This document shows positions 48,301 through 58,083 of a stretch of DNA of 64,000 bases, one piece after another. The notes under the pieces were generated by a model. The model saw only the letters and a program-made list of their open reading frames with translations, made no database searches and had not been told where the DNA came from. Numbering within the stretch: position 1 is the stretch's first letter; each line of letters starts with the position of its first letter. The translations under genes and the position numbers were made by a program. Source of the DNA: Colias croceus (lineage: Eukaryota; Arthropoda; Insecta; Lepidoptera; Pieridae); NCBI RefSeq assembly GCF_905220415.1, contig NC_059555.1, forward strand, positions 2,790,001-2,854,000. The letters are read 5' to 3'.

Positions 48301-51300
48301 ACCCTATGATATACCTACCTGAAAAATTTTGTATAATATGTTACATGTTTACCTACTACTAAATTCATTATTTCTGTATTTTTTCTTCGATAAAAAAATT
48401 TGACAGACGAAGATAAGAATTAAAATACCTAACGATGTTATGAATTTAGGTTTTTGTTAATTTTTTGAATAACAACGGAGGAATAACAGTTGATAAATAT
48501 GTTAGCATCTAGACTTGTGTTTTAGAACATTTTTAACGCAATAATATACAATACAATGAGTTTAATGATTTCATAACCTAATTAACACGAAAATAAATTT
48601 ATAACAATGCGCATGCGATTTTCTGTTTTGCCATTTTTTTATTTCGTTTATACAATATTTCAGGTACTTAGCAGCAGATTTTCAATTACATATATTCGGT
48701 TTGATTGTCTGTGTGTTATGTAAAGGATTGATAAGGAGAATAGTTCTGGCTGGCTTGTTAGTGATTGGAGTTATAGCACCAGCTTTTCATACGTACTTCC
48801 AAGATCTAAATGGTACACTAGTACTAACGTTTGAGTAAGTAAATCAATGAAGAGTCGAAACAATAATAATTGTACCTATGTATCAAAATATGATTTATAA
48901 TACTAATGAAACATCTGAGACGGACAAAGGAAAACAAATGATTTCAGTTTAACTATATAGAGATAGAGAGAGATATATATATACTTTTGTATTTTAAACA
49001 ATCTCCCGCTAACTATCCGCCTCAGCATCAACCTGATCATAAATTTTGTTTTGTTGATATTATTATTTTATCAGTTATCCTAATTCCCTAGAGATAAATC
49101 TAACCAACCAAATAAAAATTTATTTCAGAGCAGTAAGAACAATGTTTGTCACTGACCCAACATTTGTGTATGTGTACAAGCCCGCGCACACAAACATATC
49201 TAGCTTTGTCATCGGCCTTGCCCTCGGATTAATTATATACCACTTACAAAATAGCAACTTTGATATCAAAAAGTATAAGGTTAGTTCTGTTTAATAATTA
49301 CGGTCTTAATGTTTGTGATCCAAAGATTTTCGTTAGTTATTTGTTCCCACCGTTATAGCCGCTATCTTCGCAAAATGCCTAAAGTTTTAAATTTGGAAAA
49401 TAGTTCCTGAAATTAGCGCGTTAAATCAAAGAAACAAACATCTTTGTGTATTATTTAAAGGCGTGCAGATTTTCCCACGTGCTCAAAACAAATTTCGAGG
49501 TACGAACTGTCATATCCTATTTTAACTCCTCGGGCGAAGAAATTATCAAAATCCATCTGCGGATTTTTACATGATATGCCTATCAGCTTGATCGGTCCAG
49601 TATAGGTCTACCAGAATCTGATGGCATATTTATATTTAAGAAATAAAAGATTTTCATGTGGCAACTTATTTGACAACTATCAAATTGGTTGTCAAATTAT
49701 TTGTCTTTTTTGCAGTTGATGAATAATTTTTAGGATTTTGTCTAAAAAATCTTCGAAAATGTCGAAAAAGCCGATGCGATCACAAGCAAGAGGTGTTGTT
49801 TATAATGTGTATAGAAAAACATTCGATGAAGAAGGGTCAAACACATCACAATTTTCAATTTTGAAGATTTTATTGGTAAATTGGACTTACCCGTTTTGAT
49901 ACTTTAAATTAAAAAATATTATATGTAGGTAACTATAATATTGTTTGTTGATTAGAATATAAATTTATGAAAACTTATTACAGGAGTTTCCAATACGGCT
50001 ATTCGTCAAGTCCAAGCTGTCCAAGTCAATTTTATAATGTCTGTATCTGTTAATACTTACGAAAATAAACATAGCTTTATTTTATTTTATTTTATAAAAA
50101 ATTATAAGCAGTTTTGATCTACATTATCATTATATCGATAATTTCACATCGCATACTGATACTGGTAATGAATATACAAATATAGGTAGGTATGTGTAAA
50201 TAATGATAATATGTATTACCTGTATAAAAGTAATATGTATAATTGTATATTAGGTATACATGTAAGTATGTACCTACATAATATTTACGTATGTACAGTA
50301 TTGTCCACTTATGTAATGTTCGACTAATGATATTGAGGACAAAATAAAAAATAAGCAGTATCAAGATCGTTCAGTCCATTTTCCCTAGGGTTGCACACTC
50401 AAAATTTTGATTTCCCTAATTGCCATCAGATTCTGGTTTACCTATAGTTGGAACTGTGCGTTAATAGATTAGTCAGTCACTTTTGCGTTTTAATTATTAT
50501 TAGCTAGCTATCTGCCCGCGACTTCGCCAGCTTTGTAGAAAACTTAACAAATTATGTACTAAAACATTTCTCAAGAATCACTCTATCTAATATAAACCTC
50601 ATAAAAATCAGCTGCGTAGTTTTAATGATATAAGCATAAACGGGAAGGGACAAACAGCGACATTGTTTTATATTTTGTAGTGAAGAAGATTATCTTACCA
50701 ACAGCGCAGTCAAAGATAATTTATTTTCAGAGGTATCTCTTCCTGTACTACGCAACTATACCAGTGGCCTTTGCCGTCACTCTGGCTGGTATGGTCGCAT
50801 ACAGAGACGGGCCACGTCTCTCTATATACATACGAGTCTTGTATTCTGTACTGCTGAAGCCGTTGTTTGGGTTGTGCTTCGCGGTCCTGATACTTGGATG
50901 CGTGTTCAGATTTGAAGGTGAGTTTTATTTTTAGGATCTATTTATTGCTCTATTTTACGAGGATATTGTTCAGAATTATGTGCGCACCATAAATGTAATA
51001 TTATGATAATCGTTGAGTAGGTATCTATAGAAGTAGAAAATCTGGGACAATTAAATCCCAATTACCTACATCAGATCAATATCTTTCTTTTTATGTGAAT
51101 CAAGCATTATTTGGGACTTATTTAAACTTCTTTTTTTTCAATTACCTTACAAATATATTATGGTGGGTACTGATTTAGACGTAGACCCTGTTAATCATTA
51201 AAAATGAATACTTACTATTTTCAGGTACTCTCCGCGGATTCTTGGAGGCACGAGTTTGGACGGTATTATGCAGAGTTTCCTATTGCGCTTATCTCTGTCA

Positions 51301-51653
51301 CGAAGCCTTTTTCAGAGCGATATCTGGTTCCAGTCTCATGATACGGACCAACATTATACATTTAGTAAGTAATTTTTCTCTTCAAATATTAATAAAAAAA
51401 CCTTATTATAGGGCGTCAACTAGATAAAGTATTTAAATATGTATTTTTATAATTATATTAATTGTTTCAGTTCGATATAACCCTTGGCAATGTTTTCATC
51501 TCTTTTTTAACGGCAATTGTTTTATACATTTTCGTTGAGGCGCCATTCTTGGGAATCATAGATACGATTAGAGCGAGAGACACAAGTCATCGGAAAATAA
51601 GCAAGAGCAGTTTAAAGGACAAAAACGTTTTGGAAGCGAACACTTTGATATAG
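42367..51653 (+). CDS. nrf-6: Nose-resistant-to-fluoxetine (NRF-6)-like membrane acyltransferase
   Basis: Thirteen exons: 42367-42436, 43685-43824, 45109-45433, 45526-45637, 46431-46515, 47215-47381, 47788-47866, 47954-48057, 48664-48834, 49129-49279, 50731-50917, 51225-51364 and 51471-51653, in phase, 637 residues. The N-terminus is a signal peptide (MKVVIIILIGILHSSYA). An extracellular NRF domain with paired cysteines follows (DNYDKCLNEPDGIYCAVEFA, YYGICLTQSCRSYI), then a membrane span (AVVVVVLSIIMINVIASFYD) and the acyltransferase-3 domain: RLRCLDVLKTLTISLVIVGH with the conserved His, GTIIVQIFFVISGLLLAYNL, and about ten more spans to YIFVEAPFLGI. C. elegans NRF-6 affects fluoxetine response and yolk or lipid movement; the substrate here is unknown. 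The gene is near complete and uninterrupted despite many intronic transposons. AATAAA lies at 51702. Confidence 0.9.
42515..42860 (+). repeat. Unclassified interspersed repeat, copy 1
   Basis: In NRF intron 1. Shares TTTATTTTTTTGATGTGTAG, a G-rich stretch, CCACGGCCGCC and AAAATAGCGGTTGAAATGGT with 54540-54865 over about 330 bp in the same order. Confidence 0.7.
42990..43087 (-). repeat. Helitron-like repeat, family B fragment
   Basis: Keeps only the part from AATTTTTCAAATCGGCCCAG to ATTAGTATAG, in NRF intron 1. Confidence 0.6.
44170..44483 (-). mobile_element. tRNA-headed SINE
   Basis: Read on the minus strand it begins with a tRNA-like head: A box TGGCTCAGTGG (44478-44468) and B box GGTTCGAGACC (44434-44424), about 34 bp apart, as for RNA polymerase III promoters. 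The body carries GGCCCGTGTCCCAGCAGTGG and the tail is (GAT)n. It is in NRF intron 2. A headless copy is at 12681-12878. Confidence 0.82.
45865..46161. mobile_element. MITE with TAA duplication (PIF/Harbinger-like)
   Basis: Ends CGCCGTTAGTACACCGACGC and the inverse TGTACTAACGGCG pair over about 40 bp, flanked by TAA on both sides (45862-45864, 46162-46164). A 3-bp TAA/TTA target fits PIF/Harbinger. 297 bp, non-coding, NRF intron 4. Confidence 0.75.
46699..47080 (+). repeat. Helitron-like repeat, family A, interrupted by a LINE tail
   Basis: The family A start (ACTAATATTATAAATGCGAT) and end (AAAGCCGCAGGCGGAAAGCT, then AG) are separated by about 170 bp that includes TGGAAGAGATCACTATTAAG, similar to the LINE-tail repeats at 53911 and 62351. 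NRF intron 5. Confidence 0.65.
47518..47714 (+). repeat. Helitron-like repeat, family A, 5'-truncated
   Basis: From TTACTCTGTCTGTTACTCAA to GGTCGGAAACCTAG, in NRF intron 6. Confidence 0.7.
49603..50444 (+). mobile_element. Tc1/mariner-like element, deletion derivative
   Basis: Termini TAGGTCTACCAGAATCTGAT and the reverse complement of the right end, TAGGTAAACCAGAATCTGAT, flanked by TA (49601-49602, 50445-50446). A frame at 49759 starts MSKKPMRSQARGVVYNVYRK, like the helix-turn-helix N-terminus of insect DDE transposases, and dies after about 50 codons. The rest of the transposase is deleted. NRF intron 10. Confidence 0.75.
50508..50665 (-). repeat. Helitron-like repeat, family E
   Basis: Minus-strand copy starting CTAGCTATCTGCCCGCGACT; related to 52925-53092. 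NRF intron 10. Confidence 0.6.
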
Positions 51654-51957
51654 TGTTAAGAATATTAAACTGTATATTAAGTAGTGAAGTGAATGTAATT
51701 TAATAAATAAAAAAAATGTCTGATGTGTCATATGTGGAACACATTGGAACGAAGTTTCTATCGTTTTGAAATAAGTATTATAGAAGGTATAATTAAATTA
51801 TTTAACAACATTGGGATAAGGAACTTCGTTCCAAAACAGTACTAGCGTTTAGCTACTAGGTATTATGTATTCTGTGACAGTGCTATAAATATGAGATCTG
51901 TTTTGTTCCATTCATGATAGTCAAATGAATGATATAAAAAGCATGGAAGTAATAATA

Positions 51958-52184
51958 TCAAGAAGCTTATATCTAATACACTGGAGATTGCACTATGAAC
52001 GTTGACTTGTCACGGGAAGGTATGACCTTGAATGACGACTGGTTGTTCCTTCATCCCTTTCACACCAACTTGCCAAGTTAGGTCTTGCCAAAAAAACAAC
52101 CAGGCGTCATTCAAGGTCAAACCTTCCCGTGACAAGTCAACGTTCATGGTGCAATCTCCAGTGTATTAGATATAAGCTTCTTGA
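51958..52184. repeat. Foldback element with arms of about 95 bp
   Basis: TCAAGAAGCTTATATCTAAT and the following 75 bp are almost perfectly repeated in inverted form ending at 52184; the arms differ at only a few positions and the loop is about 40 bp. ATAATA flanks both sides, possibly a target duplication. It lies 305 bp downstream of the NRF stop. Confidence 0.8.
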
Positions 52185-53910
52185 ATAATATAACAGGATT
52201 GTACACTGTCAATGTATCCGATTCTATTGATGTGGTATAATTTTTGTAAATTGATTCATTATTTTCAAATAACCTATGTATAATTATGAATTATTTAATA
52301 AATTACGGCAGAATAAGACGGAGATGTTACTATGTCAAAGGAAACTGTAATTATTGTGTGAATTTATTGAATAAGAAATGGATTTAATAATACAAATGAT
52401 ATATAATGTATCACTAATTTTAATATTGTTTTTTTTTCTGTTTCCTATTCGTAACAATTTTTAGGTACCTACCTACCATAGAAATCTAATTAACAAGACA
52501 GTACCTACAACATACTGGTAACATTCCATCATAGTATTTTTGCAATTATTCCTGTTATAGGTACTACCTATTCTACTTAGTACTTACCTTTATGTTGTAT
52601 TCATATTTTCAATTAACACGCTAATTAGCTTCACCTGTATATTTTGTATATAATCGACTCATTAAGAGTTGATTAATATCACGATTAGGACACTTCCAAC
52701 GGACAGATTAAACCAAACTGTGACAATACAATAATTTCATAAGTTTTTCTTAGTAAAGTGTGTTTTTTTAGTTTTGATTAATTGTGTATTGTAACATTTC
52801 GTTAATTTTGTAATGTAACATTTCTATGCAATTTCATAATGTAATAAATGGTAATAAGTTATAAGGTTGTAAATGTATGATTTTAATATCATCAGTTCAT
52901 CACTAAATAGGTAGTATAAAACAAAGTCGCTTTTTCTGTCCCTATGTCCCTTTATATGCTTAAATCTTAAAAACTATGCAACGGATTTTTATGCGGTTTT
53001 TTTTATAGATAGAGTGATTCAAGAGGAAGGGGTTAATATATAATTTATTGGTTTTAGACAAAGCGGGCGAAGCCGCGGGCGGTAAGCTAGTTATTCAATA
53101 TATCGAACGGCAGAAGCGGAAAATGAGAAAAAAATTTTTTTAGAGCAGACGACGAGCAGATGGTATGTATGTTTACTAGCTGGTATACTGTATATAAAAA
53201 GGAAAATTGATACAAAAGGATAAGAAACAGTAGTATAGTGTGCAGGTAGGCAGTGCGGCAGTAAAAGCGTAGGTAGTAGTTTTTTTTAGAAATATCATTC
53301 AATTTACAACTACGAATAAAAAAAGTCAACAATCACAAAATAACAATTATTAATTATTCACACAAACGTACACGCGGGTAGAAAGCTAGTTAAATAATAT
53401 ATATTTAAATAAAACTGGAACCATAGTTTTCAAATTTATAATTAAGTCAAGTAATAAACTTTAGTCCAGGATCCGACGGCTTAATTTGATGTAAATTGAG
53501 ACATCTATAGGCGCGTTGAAAATAAAATTTTAAGGTCGAATCTTTGAGTCTTGACAAAGAAGCTTCTTATTATATTTATCAAGTCTACTGTCCCGTGAAA
53601 CTGTGAAAAATAATATATTCAAGCTCAAACCTTAGGCAGTTTCAAAAACCTCCTCAAGGCACACTATCTATCACTTTCTTAATCCTCACTCCATTTCATT
53701 GCTATTGTCCTTTTCTTTTCTCCTCTACGCTATATCAGGTTATTCGTATAATTATTTATTTTTGGTATATAATATGTATTATCTGGTTTATTATATTGTT
53801 ACTTTATATAATTTATGCTATAAATATATGTAATAATGTTTTTTTTTTCCAACGCAATAATTTTTGCTCACCCACCTCCTTTAAATGTGTTTTCCTTATT
53901 CAAATTAATG
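52185..53910. other. AT-rich intergenic DNA
   Basis: No gene supported. Contains the family E repeat at 52925-53092 and a degraded end of the GAAGTGAAAC MITE type near 53510-53570. Confidence 0.5.
52925..53092 (+). repeat. Helitron-like repeat, family E
   Basis: From GTCGCTTTTTCTGTCCCTAT to GAAGCCGCGGGCGGTAAGCT and AG, then T. Confidence 0.65.
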
Positions 53911-54042
53911 GTAGTCTGGAAGAGATCACTGCCTAGCGATAAGGCCGCCATTTGTACATACTTGCATCTGTTTGTTATTTTTCTGTGTTTTATGTAAATC
54001 TTGTGTGTGTGCAATAAAGTATTATCTATCTATCTATCTATA
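53911..54042 (+). repeat. LINE 3' tail (RTE-like)
   Basis: GTCTGGAAGAGATCACTGCC and AGCGATAAGGCCGCCATTTG, then GTGTGTGCAATAAAGTATTA and a (TATC)n end. Same tail at 62351-62477. RTE assignment is from memory. Confidence 0.6.
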
Positions 54043-54539
54043 TTAAAAATCCTAAAATCGTCATATCCTTACTTCTTCTGTTAGCTACCACAATTGAGAA
54101 AATTTCAATTTCTGCAGGAAATAGCTTGTCTCATCATTATTAAGCTACTCACGGAAAATTAGCTTGATAGTAAATAGAAATCAAGTGCAAAAAATGTACC
54201 ATTGGTCATGGACTATACCCCTTTCTCAAAATATATTTTCTTTATGCATCAATTTGGAAACTAGCGTACATATTAACGTTCAACAATACTTAATTATTTA
54301 TAAAATTCATTTCAAATTCCATTTAGTCACCCCACACCTATTCGTAATTATTTAGATTTAATTAAGGTATATAAATGGTAACTGCAATTATTTTTTTCCC
54401 AGTCTAGTTGTTGTGTTCGGGAGTGCTCCACATTTTTTTGTATTAGGAGTATCCGTTCAAGTGTTGGTAAGATATAAGTATAGCCAGTTTCACTTGTTCT
54501 TAGCTTATCTATACAAAAAAATAAATAACGCATATTATA

Positions 54540-54865
54540 ACCCATTGAAAAGTTACATTTGGGGTTGCGTTTTTAGAGCACGCCATTTTATTTTTTTGAT
54601 GTGTAGGGGTGAGGGGGTCAGTGTGAAGCTAAAAGAGAGATTGTGGGGTCGCCACCCTTGTACCACGGCCGCCGTCTTGAAAATAGCGGTTGAAATGGTT
54701 TTATCTCTTAAAATATTTATCTGATAAAAAAACTTAAACTTATTTGTTGCAAATTAAATTTTCTACAACTTTGGTCCAGTAATTTTTTGTCGTAGTCGTA
54801 AAAAAGTTATACTTAAGTGAAAATGTTCAGAAATTAGAGATATTTAAATAAAACTTTTTCTTATC
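54540..54865 (+). repeat. Unclassified interspersed repeat, copy 2
   Basis: Partner of 42515-42860. The G-run is broken up here (GGGGTGAGGGGGTC). Confidence 0.7.
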
Positions 54866-54872
54866 ACTTTTG

Positions 54873-55016
54873 ATGTCTGACGGCATCCGTTTTTGCGTGT
54901 CGACGGCCGCGGCAGCCGTCGACATATTGACTGCTGCCGTCGACGTGCCGACGACTGCCGTAGACATGCCGGCTGAAGTAGCCTCTGCCGTTCACAACTT
55001 GCCGTTCGTCTGTTAG
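54873..55016 (+). other. GC-rich GCCGTCGAC cluster with a 47-codon frame
   Basis: The sequence repeats GCCGTCGAC-like words and reads as MSDGIRFCVSTAAAAVDILT, then AAVDVPTTAVDMPAEVASAV before a stop. The Thr-Ala-Ala-Val-Asp unit is repeated about every nine residues. No homology recognised; it may belong to the degraded LINE downstream. Confidence 0.35.
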
Positions 55017-55909
55017 AACTCTTATGGAGAATTCCATCAATTTTCAGTTAGATTTTATACTTTCGAATGTTCAATTTGGCCTTCGCGTTTGACCGTATTA
55101 GTTGGATAGTTGTAGACAAATAGATGACAAGCGTTTTGTCTTTCATTATCTTCCAAGTTTCAAATCTTTTTTTTTGATCTTTTGCTTTTAAGGTTGGTGC
55201 AATTTTTCAAAATTTTTGAAAGTTGGATTGGAGAAATATTGTGTTCCTGTTTAGGTAATAATCAACGAGCCATTTATGGCTCCTTTAGGAGCTTTTAGAA
55301 TTCTATTTATTGGCTTAAAACTCTCCTCAATACAGTGTTTATTATATTTAGGTTTATTCTTTCTAATATTTAATGCGAAAATGTATTTGTTAATTGTTTG
55401 TCTTTATTTCACGTCACCACTTTGGGATTTTAGGACTTGGTTTTTTGTATGAGATTACAAAGTTAGAGAGTGACATAAAAAAATTAAAAAGAAAATGTAT
55501 TTTCTTGATTTTTATCGAAACGTTGTTGTCATGATAATATGTAAAACGATCTTTTTTGACCTTTGATTCCGCATTTGTTTTCCGAGTAGCTGGAACGACG
55601 GAAAATTTTCAGCTAGATGGGAAATTGTGTACTTGGAATACCTGACTGGACTCAGTCGTATAGAAAACGAATAGATAAGACCGCGTTTTGCTGTTTGTCT
55701 ATGCCTACTTGTAGACAATAGTATTGACCCCCTAAAACTCTAGAAACGACGGAGCTTTAAATTTAGAAATATATTTTTTTTCATGTCGCATTAATAAAGT
55801 TAGTACAGTCGTTAACTTTTCTTAGATTTTCTTATAGTTCGTTCAACTTCCTTTATCTTTCTCAATTTCACTCTGTGAGCCAAATTACTCAATCTGTGCG
55901 TTCTGCGTG
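55017..55909. other. Unassigned repeat-like DNA
   Basis: No intact frame. Probably part of the decayed retrotransposon whose recognisable end is at 55910-56445. Confidence 0.35.
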
Positions 55910-56445
55910 CGTTATGCGTTTGACCATGCTCTGAAGTATAATGTTGGGAAATCACAAGTGATGGTTTTTAAGGCAGGTCGCGGGCCGGATATTGTTCCTA
56001 ATGTATACTTGAATAGTACACGCGTTTAATGTGTGCGGTGGTTCAAGTACTTGGGACACTTTCACACACAAAATCTAAATGATGATGATATTGAAGATGA
56101 GCGTCGAGCGCTTGCCGTCAGATGCAACATGCTAGCACGCAGATTTTCTATGTAATGAAGAAGTTAAATCGATTCTATTCAAAACATAATATTATCAACA
56201 TGTGTAAATTATGGTCAAATTTTACTAAAAAAGCTTTTGGCACCATTGAGGTGCAGTATAATGATGCATATCGCATCCTAATGAAATTGCCTAGGCACTG
56301 CAGTGCGTCTAGCATGTTTGCAGATGGCGGCAGCAATGACTTCTTCGCAATTATTAGATTGCGAATAGCATCTTTTTGGTCGCGTCCTCTAATAACAAAA
56401 TTTTATAGGTACGCTGTCCGAGTACTTAAACAGTCCCATTCTTAA
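55910..56445 (+). pseudogene. Degraded LINE reverse-transcriptase end
   Basis: Broken frames read KSQVMVFKAGRG, VRWFKYLGHFHTQNLNDDDI, DERRALAVRCNMLARRFSM and, from 56152, LNRFYSKHNIINMCKLWSNF with VQYNDAYRILMKLPRHCSAS. These match the thumb and C-terminus of a common insect LINE reverse transcriptase. A stop after NSTRV and a frameshift at about 56150 make it dead. Confidence 0.8.
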
Positions 56446-58083
56446 GTATTGGTTATGTGTTCATCTGAATTTTAAGGTTTTTTTTAAATGAAATAGTTAA
56501 TTATTGTCCCAAATACATATTATATGCAAAAATGTAAATGTAATTGTAATTGTATAAATATGGATTATTGGTATCTGAAATATAATAAGCGCATTGCTCC
56601 GCTCCTGTTGGTTTTAGCGTGATGATATAAATGGGCTATCTAACATAGAAAGAATTTTTCAAATCGGACCAATAGTTCCCGAGATTAGCGCGTTCAAACA
56701 AACAAACTTTTCAGCTCTACAATAGTATAGATTAGGTTCATATACACACAATCTAACAATATGAATATATAAATACATTGATATTCGAATAGCTAAATAA
56801 TTAACATATTAAAATATAGGTAGTAAATTATTCGAAATGCAAGCATTGTTAATGTGCAGCAAAATGTATATATTATGTAATTTTATAAACTAAGTTTAGA
56901 AAATTCCCTCAACATTTATGAAAATATCAGTTCTTTTATGCACCTCATTCACAACTGTAAGTAGAGGTCATGATAGAGATGCTAGAGGCAGTTATAATTT
57001 GGTTTATAACTCCATAGAGCATCAATTGTCGCAAAACTTTTGAATTGTTAGATTCCATTAAGCAGAGTGAGATGTGAGATGTGTGATGACTGTCCAGGGG
57101 GGACACTCGCCTACATTGGCCTCGAAAAAGATCTTTGACCAAAATTCAATAATCAGGAAGAGATTTTGGTGACTTAAAGGCATATTAACTGCTGAACTCA
57201 TTCCTCTATTCTGCACCAGGATATGATTTGTTTGTGTCAGGGATGGGAATGATAGGTGAAGAATGTGAAAGGTACCTAGAACGAAGGACATAGTGATAAG
57301 TTTAGAATTAAGTTTTTTATAGAGGTATGGTTTGGCGTATGCCGTAAAAAAAAAAAAAAAAATATTCATTCCAGTGTGGATAATGATGGCGCTAGATGTG
57401 ATAACCAAAGTAGGGCTTAAAAATAAGTCAGTTTAACATAGTATGGATTCCAATAATTTATTCTAATATTGTGAGTTGTAAATTCAAACAAAAGAATTGA
57501 AGCAGCAATTTATTTACTTAAGTACGTGTTCTGAATTACGCATTACATTTATTAACATACTCGACAAATCTAAACAAATAACCAAAAGAATTAATGAATA
57601 TTTGAACATAACGATGACTGACTATTACCACAGTATTACAATAAAATAAATATCTACTGTTAGGTAATGTGCTATTACCGCAAAAACGACGCACGTGACA
57701 TAGCACAATCTATTGTCAATTTGCAATTTTAATTTGTATAAAACATTTTATACGTGTTTATTAACAAAATAAATCCTTACTTAATTTGAAATATTATTCA
57801 CACCCGTTTACAATGGGTGATACTTGTAACAAAAATGTTAATGTTGTATTTATAATTACCTTCTTGAATTTGAAGAAAATCGAAAAATACCTTCCAGGAA
57901 ATTTATAGGTACAGCCAGTTTGAGATACTTATTTTCAATTTTTAACGATAAGTCGATCCTAGGTTTGAATGTAACTAGTGCAAAAGAATAGGTTTTTTCT
58001 AGAAGAAACAAACATGATATACTGTCCGTCTTCAGTAGCATTTATAAAGAGACTGACTTATAATTATTTCTTTAGACCTCATC
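56446..58083. other. Region upstream of the FAS-like gene
   Basis: Holds a family B fragment (56588-56730) and AT-rich DNA. An AG acceptor at 58074-58075, just before the start codon, suggests one or more untranslated first exons upstream, not located. Confidence 0.45.
56588..56730 (-). repeat. Helitron-like repeat, family B fragment
   Basis: From CGCATTGCTCCGCTCCTGTT to AATAGTATAG, with an internal deletion. Confidence 0.65.

Noticed and set aside
49601..50446. An extra exon of the NRF-6-like gene
   Set aside because: The short frame belongs to a mariner-like element, and exon 10 joins exon 11 in phase without it.
56945..57408. Overlapping minus-strand frames of 65 and 116 codons
   Set aside because: No recognisable motif; one includes a poly-Phe run from a T/A tract. 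Possibly transposon debris, but not supportable.
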